This document shows positions 34,895-44,517 of a stretch of DNA of 64,000 nucleotides, piece by piece; positions within the stretch are counted from its first letter, which is position 1; each line of letters opens with the position of its first letter. The notes beneath the pieces are model-generated. The model worked only from the letters and a program-made list of their open reading frames with translations. It was not told where the DNA came from and made no database searches. Position numbers and translations under genes: made by a program. Source of the DNA: an uncultured Pseudomonadota bacterium (GTDB lineage Bacteria; Pseudomonadota; Alphaproteobacteria; Rs-D84); the NCBI GenBank assembly GCA_902781465.1, contig CACZJK010000002.1, positions 44,334-108,333 on the forward strand. The letters are read 5' to 3'.

Positions 34895-36127
34895 ATGTTA
34901 CCTAAACCAGAACCTTTTGTTAAACCAGATATGATATTCAGCGTCTCTGACGCATCCGCATTATTGAAAAATGTTGTAGAAACAGCTTTTCCTGAAATAC
35001 GAATTCGTGGTGAATTGTCGCAAATTACACGTGCGACATCCGGACATATGTATATGACTGTCAAAGATGCTAATGCTGCGATAAATGCAATTATTTGGCG
35101 CGGAACACCTGTTAATTTCAAATTGGAAGAAGGGACAGAAGTTATTGTCACCGGTCGTTTTACAACATATCCTGCACGCAGTAATTATCAAATTATTATA
35201 TCATCAATAGAGATGGCTGGTGTTGGTGCAATTCTTAAAATGTTGGAAGAACGCAAACGTAAATTGGCTGCCGAAGGCTTGTTTGACGCATCTCGTAAAA
35301 AAACTTTGCCACGTTTCCCGCAAACAATAGGTGTGGTGACCAGCCCTACTGGTGCCGCTTTCCAGGATATTCAAAACAGATTGCGCGAAAGATTTCCGGT
35401 AAAAGTATTGTTATATCCTGCAACTGTTCAAGGTACAACTGCGGCGGCCGAAGTTGCAGCGGGTATTGAATATTTTAACACAAAAAATAATGTAGATGTG
35501 ATTATCGTTGCACGTGGTGGTGGTGCATTGGAAGATTTGTTGCCTTTCAGCGAAGAAATCGTTGTTCGTGCTGCCGCAGCCAGTCATATACCATTGATTT
35601 CTGGTGTGGGGCACGAACCTGATTGGATGTTGATTGATTTTGCGGCCGACGTTCGTGCGCCTACCCCAACTGGTGCGGCAGAAATGGTTGTGCCAACAAA
35701 AATATCCTTGATTCAAGAACTGGATAATTTATCGCATCGTTTAAATACGGCCTTTACAACGCATTTGGTTAATTTAAAACGTGGTTTGAATTCTATAAAT
35801 CTTAAAAGTCCAAAACAGGTTTTGATGGAACAATCACAAAGACTGGATGATTTGGCGCGCACTATGAATATTGTTATCGATAAAAAATTACAATACGTGC
35901 ATCAACGAATTGAATTAATGTCGCGCTTTCCAACGATTTTATCAAACAGATTGGCTGTTTTGAATCAGTCTGTAAATCATATGGGACAAATGTTAAATTC
36001 TTTGTCTTATAAAAATGTTTTACAACGTGGCTTTGCGATAGTTCGTGACGCCGATAATAAAATAATCAGTACATCAACCGCATCGCCGGCATCTATTGAA
36101 TTTAGTGACGGAATTATAAAGTTATGA
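34895..36127 (+). CDS. xseA: Exodeoxyribonuclease VII large subunit
   Basis: 410 residues. The OB domain is at the N-terminus (IRGELSQITRATSGHMYMTV), the catalytic domain contains VVTSPTGAAFQDI and VARGGGALEDLLPF, then SGVGHEPDWMLIDFAAD-type residues and a long helical region. It degrades single-stranded DNA with XseB, which is not in this window. The ATGA overlap couples it to the DUF488 gene. Confidence 0.95.
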   Translation: MLPKPEPFVKPDMIFSVSDASALLKNVVETAFPEIRIRGELSQITRATSGHMYMTVKDANAAINAIIWRGTPVNFKLEEGTEVIVTGRFTTYPARSNYQIIISSIEMAGVGAILKMLEERKRKLAAEGLFDASRKKTLPRFPQTIGVVTSPTGAAFQDIQNRLRERFPVKVLLYPATVQGTTAAAEVAAGIEYFNTKNNVDVIIVARGGGALEDLLPFSEEIVVRAAAASHIPLISGVGHEPDWMLIDFAADVRAPTPTGAAEMVVPTKISLIQELDNLSHRLNTAFTTHLVNLKRGLNSINLKSPKQVLMEQSQRLDDLARTMNIVIDKKLQYVHQRIELMSRFPTILSNRLAVLNQSVNHMGQMLNSLSYKNVLQRGFAIVRDADNKIISTSTASPASIEFSDGIIKL

Positions 36128-36516
36128 TATACACCGGATATTGGTCTAAATTAAAAGAATACGAACGATATGGATTAATCCCGGTTGGTATATCTGGCAA
36201 AATTCCAGACGGTTTTAATGGCGCAAGATATCAACAATTGGCACCTAAATACAGTTGGTGGAAACAATGGCATGACGAACATATGTCTAATGATTGGTTT
36301 GTTGAGAAATATTATGAAACAGTATTATCGCAATTGAATCCAAATGAAGTTATTACTGATTTAAGTAAATTTGGCGCAAACGTTGTCCTGTTGTGTTATG
36401 AAACACCAGAAAAGTTTTGTCATCGGCATTTGGCGGCAGATTGGTTAAACAAAAACACAGGTGCGGATATCATTGAATACGAATTGCCAGAAAAACAACC
36501 AGAATTTAATTTTTAA
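36124..36516 (+). CDS. DUF488-family protein
   Basis: 130 residues. The diagnostic segment is VVLLCYETPEKFCHRHLAADWL near the C-terminus (C-Y-E-x-P-E-x-F-C-H-R). The N-terminal YTGYWSKLKEYERYGLIPVG strand-helix also fits. Members are small cytoplasmic proteins of unestablished role. Translationally coupled to xseA. Confidence 0.8.
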   Translation: MIYTGYWSKLKEYERYGLIPVGISGKIPDGFNGARYQQLAPKYSWWKQWHDEHMSNDWFVEKYYETVLSQLNPNEVITDLSKFGANVVLLCYETPEKFCHRHLAADWLNKNTGADIIEYELPEKQPEFNF

Positions 36517-36536
36517 TTATTTTTTTAACAAAATGC

Positions 36537-36566
36537 TTGACAAATAAATAATTTGTATTATATTAT
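36537..36566 (+). promoter_or_regulatory. Sigma-70 promoter for the 36.6 kb gene
   Basis: Perfect TTGACA at 36537-36542 and TATTAT at 36561-36566 with an 18-bp spacer. Confidence 0.65.
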
Positions 36567-36595
36567 ATTCGTATAAAGATGACAAAGGAGACGAA

Positions 36596-36988
36596 ATGTC
36601 AGGCATAATTAAAAATTTAACAAAAGAAAAATTGCAAGAAATCAAAGATAGTATTGATATAAGCAAAACATACGTAACTTATGATAAAGAAGAAGTTTGG
36701 TATAAAAAGGATGTTTCTAACGAACGCCATATTTTTAAAGTATATTCTCTTGATGGAGATAAGGTATACAGTTTTATTATAAACAAAATCAAATCCTTTA
36801 ACGGTGGTGTTTGTATGGCTTTTGATAACAAAAGCAACTTAATTGCTGCAGAAACATTTTTAGACTCGGAATTGAACAATACAAATTCTGTGCTTTTAAA
36901 TTTTATAAATCAGCTTTATTGGTTTCGTAAGCAAAACTCATATATGTTTGATGCACGTATGATGAAAAATATGTTCAGATCCAGATAA
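36596..36988 (+). CDS. Hypothetical soluble protein
   Basis: 130 residues; own promoter, AAAGGAGACG ribosome site and terminator. Mixed alpha/beta, no membrane segment or signal, one Cys (GGVCMAFD). The C-terminus is rich in aromatic, Met and Arg residues. No family recognised. Confidence 0.6.
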   Translation: MSGIIKNLTKEKLQEIKDSIDISKTYVTYDKEEVWYKKDVSNERHIFKVYSLDGDKVYSFIINKIKSFNGGVCMAFDNKSNLIAAETFLDSELNNTNSVLLNFINQLYWFRKQNSYMFDARMMKNMFRSR

Positions 36989-37008
36989 AAATGCTCTTTT
37001 GGGCATTT
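36988..37008. terminator. Bidirectional terminator
   Basis: AAATGCTC/GGGCATTT hairpin (one G-U pair) with T-run, between the 36.6 kb gene and recN. Confidence 0.75.
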
Positions 37009-38661
37009 TTAATTTTTAATCAATGTTTTTGCGGATGCAATTGATTCTTCTGTAATTTTTGCACCACTGATTATGCGCGCGATTTCGTTTATTCGTTCGT
37101 CGCCAGTTATTTCGTCAACACTGGTTATTGTAGTGTCTTTATCACTGTGTTTTGAAATCTTGAAGTGTTTATCCGCAAAACCGGCAACCTGGGCAGAATG
37201 AGTGATAACCAACAATTGTTCGTTTTGTGCCAATTTATTTAGTCTTTCGCCAACCGCAGACGCTGTTGCACCACTGATTCCTGTATCTAATTCATCAAAC
37301 ACAATCGTCTTTTTGTCGTTTGGGTTATTAAGCGCGACACGTAACGCCAACATAAAACGCGATAATTCGCCCCCAGACGCAATTTTGTGTAATGGTGCAA
37401 ATGGTGTTCCAGGGTTTGTCTTTATCATAAATGTAATGGCGTCTGTGCCATTTGCGGTTGGTTCACATTTTTGAATATCTACAACAAAGTCCGCAGAACC
37501 TAATTTCAAATCTGGCAATTCAGTAAGTATTTGTTTTCTTAAACTATCGGCCGCGTCTTTGCGTAAACCAGATAATTTGCTGGCAAATTCATTAAATGCT
37601 TTTGTGTATTTGTTAACATCGTTTTTACATTTTTGTAATTCAGCATCAGAATTATCAATTGCATTTAATTGATTTTCCATTTCAATCAATTTATCGTGTA
37701 ATTCGTCTGCGCTGCAACGGTGTTTGCGTGCCGCCGCACGTATTGCGAATAATCTTTCTTCAACAGAATCTATGTCGTCTATGTTTGTGTTTTCCGGATG
37801 TATTTGTTCGCCTATTTCTGCAACAGTTGAAGCAGCATCATACAATTTATCAATTATTTCAGAATAAGGATTTGGATCTGTTTTTACGCGCTCTAAAATA
37901 TGTGCAACAGAACAAATTTGTTCATCTAATGAATTACCGTTGTTTTTCAAAACATCCAAAGCGTCATTCAAAATACCTGCGTTTTTTTCAGCGTCCATCA
38001 TCTTGGCGCGCGCATTTGCCAATTCTTCTTCTTCGCCAGGTTGTGGGTTTAATTTACGTAATTCATTAACATTGTGTTCCAAGAATTCACGTTCGGATTC
38101 TGATTTTTCAAGTAATTCGGTCAGTTGTTTTAATTTCTTTTGTGCTTCGTGTAAATCGCTGTACGCCGATTTAGTTTGCGACAACACAGATTCAAATTCT
38201 TTATTATACAACAGCGCATATTCATCCAACGAAGTCAGATGAGTTGTTGCATCTAACAGAGAATGATTTTCAAATTGTCCATGAATTTCAACTATCTCGT
38301 CACCTATTTGCTTTAATACCTTAACAGACACAGGAACATCGTTGACCCAGGCCCGGCTTTTGCCATCGGCAGATAAGGTTCTGCGTAAAATCAAACCATC
38401 ACTATAATCTATGCCGTTTTCGTCCAATATTTCACGTGTTTTATCATTAACAAAATCAAATTCAGCACTTACAGTTGCCATATCGCAGCCGCTGCGAATT
38501 AAACCTGTATCAGAACGCGCCCCCAGTGCCAAAGACAACGCATCAAGCAAAATACTTTTGCCGGCACCAGTTTCACCGGTCATAATATTAAGGCCTTTGC
38601 CAAACTGCAAATTCAGTTTTTCAATTAAAACGATATTTGAAATATATAAACTGTTTAACAT
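37009..38661 (-). CDS. recN: DNA repair protein RecN
   Basis: 550 residues from the ATG at 38659-38661, chosen because RecN family proteins begin M-L-x-x-L-x-I-x-N-x-V-L-I-E. Walker A GETGAGKSILLDALSLALG is at about 32-50. A long coiled coil occupies about 150-400, and the C-terminal SMC-type signature LSRFMLALRVAL with Walker B TIVFDELDTGISG closes the head. It is an SMC-like protein that gathers broken DNA ends. Next to the AddA genes on the same strand. Confidence 0.95.
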   Translation of the reverse strand: MLNSLYISNIVLIEKLNLQFGKGLNIMTGETGAGKSILLDALSLALGARSDTGLIRSGCDMATVSAEFDFVNDKTREILDENGIDYSDGLILRRTLSADGKSRAWVNDVPVSVKVLKQIGDEIVEIHGQFENHSLLDATTHLTSLDEYALLYNKEFESVLSQTKSAYSDLHEAQKKLKQLTELLEKSESEREFLEHNVNELRKLNPQPGEEEELANARAKMMDAEKNAGILNDALDVLKNNGNSLDEQICSVAHILERVKTDPNPYSEIIDKLYDAASTVAEIGEQIHPENTNIDDIDSVEERLFAIRAAARKHRCSADELHDKLIEMENQLNAIDNSDAELQKCKNDVNKYTKAFNEFASKLSGLRKDAADSLRKQILTELPDLKLGSADFVVDIQKCEPTANGTDAITFMIKTNPGTPFAPLHKIASGGELSRFMLALRVALNNPNDKKTIVFDELDTGISGATASAVGERLNKLAQNEQLLVITHSAQVAGFADKHFKISKHSDKDTTITSVDEITGDERINEIARIISGAKITEESIASAKTLIKN

Positions 38662-38697
38662 GCCAAGATTATAGACAAAAACGGCAACGAAATTCAA

Positions 38698-39144
38698 TTA
38701 AATAATTTTATCAAGCACCCAATCGTGCAACCATAAAATATAACCAGTTATTTTATAACCAGGATACGCAGAATGCAGTAATTCCGCGTATTCTTTTAAT
38801 TGGTATTTATATTGTTCTATGAACACGTTTTTATCTGTATCTGTTTTATAGTCAATAAAATCTATGGTTTTGTGGTTATGGTTTATTAACAATCTGTCTA
38901 TTCTGCGACTTACAAAATGTCCGCGAACATTGCCCGCAATTGGAACTTCTGTTTGTGTGTTTTTGCCAAAGAAATGTAATAAATCCGGGCGCTTTTTGAT
39001 GTTGTCTATTATATCTGCATCGCCAGATTCAATATCTGCATCAATAACAACGCGTTGTAAAAGCGCGTGCATGTGTGTTCCAGCATTTGTTGCAAACTCT
39101 TTATTCTTTGCACCAGTCAAAAATTCTGTCAGTTTCTGTGTCAT
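38698..39144 (-). CDS. C-terminal nuclease part of AddA as a separate ORF
   Basis: 148 residues from the ATG at 39142-39144. The start of an AddA/RecB-type nuclease domain is seen in AGTHMHALLQR, followed by the PD-(D/E)xK core: RRIDRLLI and DFIDYKTD with the catalytic D and Y-K, then QYKYQLKEYAELL. It overlaps the helicase ORF by 44 bp in another frame. In normal AddA this domain is fused to the helicase. The split is either natural with translational coupling or due to a frameshift. Confidence 0.75.
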   Translation of the reverse strand: MTQKLTEFLTGAKNKEFATNAGTHMHALLQRVVIDADIESGDADIIDNIKKRPDLLHFFGKNTQTEVPIAGNVRGHFVSRRIDRLLINHNHKTIDFIDYKTDTDKNVFIEQYKYQLKEYAELLHSAYPGYKITGYILWLHDWVLDKII

Positions 39145-41743
39145 TTGTAATCCGTAAAGTATCTTCGTTGATAAACAGTTCTTTTTTATCGCCAAAAACG
39201 GTCCACAATTGTTTGTGCCAAACCATCTCTGGCGCCCTGTCCATATCGCAACCATAAATATATAATTCATCGCGTGTACGTGTCATTGCTACATACAATA
39301 AACGATAATATTCTGCAATTTGGTCGGCCTTGTTTTTATCTATAATCGGTTGCAAAGTTTCACTGATTGTTGTTTTCCACAGCCAAATATCATAATTCAT
39401 GTTGTTGTGTAAATGGTTAACATTTAATATCGTTTCAGGCTTTGGAAAGGTCAAAGTATCTATTAAAAACACAACAGGCGATGCCAACCCTTTGCTGCCA
39501 TGAACGGTCATTATACGAACGCCTTGTGATGCATCCATATCGCGTTTAATTTCACTGTCGCCAGTAATAAACCATTTTATAAAATGATATAATGTTCCGG
39601 GCTGAGTTCTTTCGTATGCCAAACACATTGTTAAAAATTCTTCGATTGGATCAACAACTTGGTTGCCAAGCGCAGATATAAACTTTTTTCGTGTATTATT
39701 TTTATTCAAAATGTATGTAAAAAATGAATATGGCGCCAATGTTTTCGACTTTTCAATTGTGTCCGAAATATCGTTATAAACATCTGGTGCTTGGGTGGCC
39801 AGAATTTCAAAAATCGTGGCATTTTCCGAATTATTTTTGTTTTTACATAAATTGAAAATATCGCGTTCTTTCAATTGGTAAATTGGGCTTTTTAATAAAC
39901 AACATAAACTGTAATCGTCTGTTTTGTCTAAACAAAATCTGACCAAGTAAAGCATATCTTTTATTGCTGAAAATTCTGGTAATTTTATTCGGTCATTACC
40001 AGCAATATCTATACCACGTTTTTTCAATGCGTTTGATAACAAATCAACATACGCCCCACGTTTTTGGACAAGAACCATAATGTCTTTTGGATTACGACCT
40101 TGACGAACCAGTTCCTCTATTTTATCAGCAATCATATTCACATAAAGTCGATTTTTATCAGTGCCAACTTTATCACATTTGAAAGTATCATGTATTTCAA
40201 CAAAACCCGTATCGTTTGTTCTGAAACATTTGTGTTTGTTGTTATAAAAACCGGTTTTTTGAACAATATCTGGACAACCAAAGAAACAATCAACCGTATC
40301 TAATATCGGTTTAACAGAGCGGAAACTTTGGTCCAACGCAACTTCGTGTATTGTACGATAATTTTGTTGAATTTGATCTGATATGGCGTTACGACTTTCA
40401 GCAAACGCCCGTGGGTCGGCATTTTGAAACCCGTATATAGATTGTTTTGTGTCACCTACTACGAATATAGAACGATTGTTTTTAGTGTCGCCCTCTGTAA
40501 AGAAATCGCCGGCCAGGCTGCGCAGTATATTCCATTGTTGTGGACTGGTATCTTGTGCTTCGTCAACCAATATATGTGACAAAGACACATCCAGTTGCGA
40601 CAACACCCACCCCATAACATCAGGTTTGGAAAATAATTTCTGGGTATATAAAATCAAATCTTCAAAATCTAATAAATTGCGTTCTTGTTTTATTTTGCGA
40701 TAAGTATTTGCAAAATCCATAGCCAAATCAAATAAAGCGAGTGTATCTTTGAATATGGTCGTATTTAATATGTATTGTTGAGTATTATATACGCGGGTTG
40801 CTTCAACCAAAAAACAGTCATTTTTCAATACGTTTTTTATGATTGTGTTATCGGCTGTTAAATATGCAGACTTATATTTATCAAAATTTATAGTGTTATC
40901 AACGTATTGTTTGGTTAAATCTATAATATTTTGTATGTATTGTGCCGGCTTTTTTGATGATTTTTGAATGTTTTCGGCAGATTCTATAATTTGTTTTAAA
41001 TAATCTGGTTTAACATCGGTATCAATATCAGTGTCAAGATTCAGAATTTTTCGTGTTGTTTCAATAAAGTATTCGCGATATTTGGTAACATCTTCAACCT
41101 GAAAAAATGAACGATAACGCGATAATAATAATTCGCGTAATTCATCCATAAAATGCTCTGATTTAATATCAATAATACGATAGAAAGCGTTTGTTGTATT
41201 TTGAACATCGCCCGTTCCATTAAAAGACTGTTTAATCATAGAATCAAATGCATCTTGTAATAAAACAGATTGCGCAGCACCCGATACCAAAGACCAAGAT
41301 GGTGATATTCCGGCCTCTAACGGGAATCTGTGTAAAATTTCTTCGCAAAAACTGTGTATGGTTTTTATTTTCAAAACTTCTGGATTGTCGATATACATAT
41401 AAAAGACACGACGTGCATAGGTCAAATCTTGTTTGGTTGCTGGTGTGTTTTCTGATATACCATCCAAAAGTTCTGACAATTCATCGTCACCAGCCATTGC
41501 CCATTGGCGCAGTTGAGCCAAAATACGATTGCGCATTTCGCCTGCGGCGGCATTAGTATATGTTAAACAGAGTATCCCCGGTGCAATATCATTACTGAAT
41601 TCGCCGTTTCGAAATAAAATACGCAATAAACGCCGAACCAGGACGGTTGTTTTGCCTGTTCCTGCGTTTGCTTGGACCCAAATGTTTTCAGATGGATTCG
41701 AAGCAATATTTTGCGACGAAGAAAAAACTTCATTTTGTGACAT
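39101..41743 (-). CDS. addA: AddA-type UvrD/RecB-family helicase lacking its fused nuclease
   Basis: 880 residues. Walker A NAGTGKTTVLVRR is at about 29-41, motif II VDEAQDTSPQQW near 390, motif III GDTKQSIYGFQNAD near 425, motif V VRIMTVHGSKGL near 740, and motif VI LLYVAMTRTRDELYIYG near 825. Superfamily-1A helicase of double-strand-break repair. It ends abruptly after the helicase; the nuclease follows in the next frame. AddB is not in this window. Confidence 0.88.
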   Translation of the reverse strand: MSQNEVFSSSQNIASNPSENIWVQANAGTGKTTVLVRRLLRILFRNGEFSNDIAPGILCLTYTNAAAGEMRNRILAQLRQWAMAGDDELSELLDGISENTPATKQDLTYARRVFYMYIDNPEVLKIKTIHSFCEEILHRFPLEAGISPSWSLVSGAAQSVLLQDAFDSMIKQSFNGTGDVQNTTNAFYRIIDIKSEHFMDELRELLLSRYRSFFQVEDVTKYREYFIETTRKILNLDTDIDTDVKPDYLKQIIESAENIQKSSKKPAQYIQNIIDLTKQYVDNTINFDKYKSAYLTADNTIIKNVLKNDCFLVEATRVYNTQQYILNTTIFKDTLALFDLAMDFANTYRKIKQERNLLDFEDLILYTQKLFSKPDVMGWVLSQLDVSLSHILVDEAQDTSPQQWNILRSLAGDFFTEGDTKNNRSIFVVGDTKQSIYGFQNADPRAFAESRNAISDQIQQNYRTIHEVALDQSFRSVKPILDTVDCFFGCPDIVQKTGFYNNKHKCFRTNDTGFVEIHDTFKCDKVGTDKNRLYVNMIADKIEELVRQGRNPKDIMVLVQKRGAYVDLLSNALKKRGIDIAGNDRIKLPEFSAIKDMLYLVRFCLDKTDDYSLCCLLKSPIYQLKERDIFNLCKNKNNSENATIFEILATQAPDVYNDISDTIEKSKTLAPYSFFTYILNKNNTRKKFISALGNQVVDPIEEFLTMCLAYERTQPGTLYHFIKWFITGDSEIKRDMDASQGVRIMTVHGSKGLASPVVFLIDTLTFPKPETILNVNHLHNNMNYDIWLWKTTISETLQPIIDKNKADQIAEYYRLLYVAMTRTRDELYIYGCDMDRAPEMVWHKQLWTVFGDKKELFINEDTLRITNDTETDRIFDWCKE

Positions 41744-41821
41744 TTATACTCTTGCTTTATATGAAAGATTTTAGTATAAATTTCCTTAGACTTCAAGGAT
41801 GTTGTTTAAGGGAGAAATTTT

Positions 41822-43741
41822 ATGAATCAGACATTATTAATTATATCGTCAATACTTGGATTTTTATTATTTGTTAATTTGATTTGTTTGTTTTTTATTT
41901 CGCGCAAATCTCAACGTGTTATGCAATCTTTATTGGAAATTATGACGCGTCCGGAACAAGCAAAAGTCAAAGACGCAACGCGTGTATTACAGACCATATT
42001 AAAAGACGAAATCGCCAAGATAGATAACAATTTCAAATCTTTGTCGGATACTTTATCTAATCAAATTGCGCACACCGAAGAAATCAAACACAATCTTGGT
42101 GAACAGAACGACAAATTGGTTGCGACAGCCGATGAAGCAACCAAGAAAATCGCACTTATGTCGCAAAGACTTGATAATACTATTGATGGTTTAAATAATA
42201 TAGTATCTTCTAATGGCTGGGTGGAAGTACAACATAGCACTGACAACTTTTCTGCGACAATGGAAACATTGTTAAATAAAATATCAGATACAACCACAAC
42301 GGCGACTGAAAACGCAACAAAAGTCCAAGAACAAATCAATCAATGCATTGAAACAGAAAACCAAATCAGCGAACAATTACAGTCGCATTTTACTAATAAT
42401 ACTGAAAATATGGAAAAATTGTCTGCATCGGCGGCTGATTTGCAACAAAAATTGTCTGATTTAAGCACCAGTGTCACAGGCGGTTTTGAAAACGTGACAA
42501 CTGCGTCCCAAGGCTATGACGAAACAATGCATCAAAATGATAAATTATTAAGTGATTATCTGACAAAATTATCTGAATTTACAAAACGCGCAGGCAAAGA
42601 ATTGACACGCCAAGTAAACACTATGACCGAAACCGCAAATGTAGTTGGTGCAAATGTTCGTATGGCTGAATCTTCGATTGATAAACAGTTGCGCAAATTA
42701 GAATCTGCGATTGATTCATTGAACAATTCAACAACCAACACAACAGAATCTGTGCGTGGAATCACAAATGAATTGGCAGGATTAACCAATCGTTTCGACA
42801 GTGAAATTCATGAATTTTCAACTGGTGTAGTCAAAGAAATCAAAGATGTATCTGGCGTGGCAAACGAAACATTGGAAAACACAAAATCTGCTGCAACTGA
42901 ATTTGCAGATTCTGTAAAGAGTATGGGTATTGGTGTTCGTGAAACATTGATTGAAATGAACAAAGCGCACACTCAATTATCAGGACAATCTGAAAACCTT
43001 ATTAAAATGTCGCAAGACACCACAGAACAATTAAAACCTTTGTCCGAATTGATTGAAAAGTATTATGTGGCCCTGCCCGATTTGGCGGCTGGTTCACGCG
43101 ATATGAGTGAGAATTTGAACACTATCGTCAACACATTGGTTGAAAAAATCAATACAATGAATACAACGATATCTGAATCTTTGGACAAGATAAATACTTC
43201 ATCAACACAATTAGGTGATTTGGCGGGCGAATCACGTCAACAAATGATAGATTTGATGTCTGATTATGCCAAGGCTGTGGAAGCAATGCAAAGTTTGAAC
43301 AAACAAATGATGGTCGCGCGTGCCTCTGCCCCTATGGATGCAATAAAAGTTGCACCTAATGCACCTTTTAAGCCGGTCAGCACGAAAGACTTTTTGAATA
43401 ATGTTGATAAGTTATTTGAAAAATTATATGAACAAGCAGTTGATTTAACACGTGCAACAAATTCAGAAATTCCTGAAATCGTGTGGAATAAATATAATAG
43501 TGGCGACACAAAGATATTCGCGAAATGGTTGGTAAAAATGTTTAACGCAACCGATAAAAAGCAGATTCGCGAATTGTTAAAATCTGATAAAATATTTAAT
43601 TCCCAGGCAACACAATTTGTGCGCAATTTTGAAAAAATATTGGCTGGGGCTGATCAAACCAATGATGCAGACAAATTAAAAGCAACATTGTTAAAAACGG
43701 ACCTTGGGACGATATATACTGCCTTGCACAAGAATATGTAA
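41822..43741 (+). CDS. Membrane-anchored coiled-coil protein
   Basis: 639 residues. One N-terminal membrane helix at about 5-27, then a cytoplasmic coiled coil of about 450 residues rich in Thr, Asn, Gln, Glu. This region resembles methyl-accepting chemotaxis proteins in composition but has no signalling hairpin. A conserved-looking C-terminal domain follows (NNVDKLFEKLYEQAVDLTRA and KYNSGDTKIFAKWLVKM). Such proteins occur in alphaproteobacteria near DNA or cell-envelope functions, but I cannot name one. It may organise a polar or division site (inference). Confidence 0.65.
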   Translation: MNQTLLIISSILGFLLFVNLICLFFISRKSQRVMQSLLEIMTRPEQAKVKDATRVLQTILKDEIAKIDNNFKSLSDTLSNQIAHTEEIKHNLGEQNDKLVATADEATKKIALMSQRLDNTIDGLNNIVSSNGWVEVQHSTDNFSATMETLLNKISDTTTTATENATKVQEQINQCIETENQISEQLQSHFTNNTENMEKLSASAADLQQKLSDLSTSVTGGFENVTTASQGYDETMHQNDKLLSDYLTKLSEFTKRAGKELTRQVNTMTETANVVGANVRMAESSIDKQLRKLESAIDSLNNSTTNTTESVRGITNELAGLTNRFDSEIHEFSTGVVKEIKDVSGVANETLENTKSAATEFADSVKSMGIGVRETLIEMNKAHTQLSGQSENLIKMSQDTTEQLKPLSELIEKYYVALPDLAAGSRDMSENLNTIVNTLVEKINTMNTTISESLDKINTSSTQLGDLAGESRQQMIDLMSDYAKAVEAMQSLNKQMMVARASAPMDAIKVAPNAPFKPVSTKDFLNNVDKLFEKLYEQAVDLTRATNSEIPEIVWNKYNSGDTKIFAKWLVKMFNATDKKQIRELLKSDKIFNSQATQFVRNFEKILAGADQTNDADKLKATLLKTDLGTIYTALHKNM

Positions 43742-43746
43742 ATATA

Positions 43747-43778
43747 AAACGGCATATATGAATATGCCGTTTATTTTT
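43747..43778 (+). terminator. Terminator of the coiled-coil gene
   Basis: AAACGGCATAT/ATATGCCGTTT hairpin followed by ATTTTTTC. Confidence 0.88.
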
Positions 43779-43817
43779 TCGCTTTTATTCGCATATATTT
43801 TTTGCTAGAATAAATTC

Positions 43818-43996
43818 GTCAGAAAGAGTTTTTCTGATGAGGCTTAAGAACCTGAATAATCCGCGTCAAAGATATGACGTTAAATATCTCCAATCAAATA
43901 TATGGTTGGAGGGCTGTGATATACATAAATAAACGGCGCAATTTTCGGATTAAATTGTTCTTAACCTCCAACCGCCCTTTTAAGAGCGGTTTTCTT
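43818..43996 (+). ncRNA. Structured leader RNA, copy 1, upstream of an exported protein
   Basis: Helices by position: P1 43819-43825/43831-43837 with loop GAGTT; P2 TTAAGAAC 43844-43851 with GTTCTTAA 43957-43964; P3 CGTCA 43864-43868/TGACG 43875-43879; P4 CTCCAA 43888-43893/TTGGAG 43906-43911; P5 GCTG 43913-43916/CGGC 43934-43937; then a terminal hairpin ACCGC 43971-43975/GCGGT 43986-43990 followed by TTTCTT. The same skeleton recurs at 51832-52003 (-) and 57274-57446 (+) with compensated changes. TTGGAG can also pair with CTCCAA at 43967-43971. The gene for an exported protein starts 24 bp beyond. Confidence 0.75.
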
Positions 43997-44019
43997 GTAA
44001 TAGAAAACGGGGGTAAAAA

Positions 44020-44487
44020 ATGAAAAAATCTGTTTTAATAATGGCGACACTTTTATCTGTGCCATCATACGCAACAACCATGTGTGCAGAAAACGATTCT
44101 GTTGCAGTAATCCTGGACCCAAGTATTAACGGAACAGGATTTGGATATGAAAAAAGCAGAGGAACATGGTCAACTTCTTTTCCTTACGGTTATGTATCTG
44201 GTATAAGCGTATGTTTGAATAGCAACAAAGGCCAAGGAACTGGTGGATGGGTGGCAAATTTGACAGACATTAATCCTGATGGCGAAGAAAAAACGGTTGC
44301 AGGTTCTGAAAAATATGGTCGTTATTGTTGGTGTAAGGCTACACATCCTGTGTCCTCGCGTTGGGTATTTAACTCTGATCGAGGATCGGCTTCTTCTTGT
44401 AATTCCGTTTGTGCGGAAAACTGTGGGTATTACACACGAATTAACGAAGCAATGCGCACAGGTTTATTAAATTCAATAAACAATTAA
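44020..44487 (+). CDS. Exported Cys-rich protein behind structured leader
   Basis: 155 residues. Signal peptide MKKSVLIMATLLSVPSYA. The mature part has about nine Cys (TMCAEN, SVCLNS, RYCWCKATHP, SSCNSVCAENCGYY), probably disulfide-bonded. The WCKATHPVSSRWVF segment looks like a family core that I associate with exported proteins of gut alphaproteobacteria. AACGGGGG ribosome site. Probably periplasmic or surface-located; function unknown. Confidence 0.7.
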   Translation: MKKSVLIMATLLSVPSYATTMCAENDSVAVILDPSINGTGFGYEKSRGTWSTSFPYGYVSGISVCLNSNKGQGTGGWVANLTDINPDGEEKTVAGSEKYGRYCWCKATHPVSSRWVFNSDRGSASSCNSVCAENCGYYTRINEAMRTGLLNSINN

Positions 44488-44490
44488 AAA

Positions 44491-44512
44491 AACGCCCGTA
44501 TGGGCGTGATTT
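44491..44512 (+). terminator. Terminator after the 44 kb gene
   Basis: ACGCCC/GGGCGT hairpin preceded by an A-run and followed by a T-rich tract. Confidence 0.8.
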
Positions 44513-44517
44513 TGTTT

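Noticed and set aside
34807..35151. Longer - strand ORF extending the APH-like kinase by 115 codons
   Set aside because: The extension lies wholly antisense to xseA and has no ribosome site; the ATG at 34804-34806 starts the recognisable protein.
43831..43860. CTGATGAG in the leader RNA as a hammerhead ribozyme core
   Set aside because: The second core strand GAAA and the three-stem junction around a cleavage site are missing; the CTGATGA is instead part of helix P1 and the following conserved stretch.
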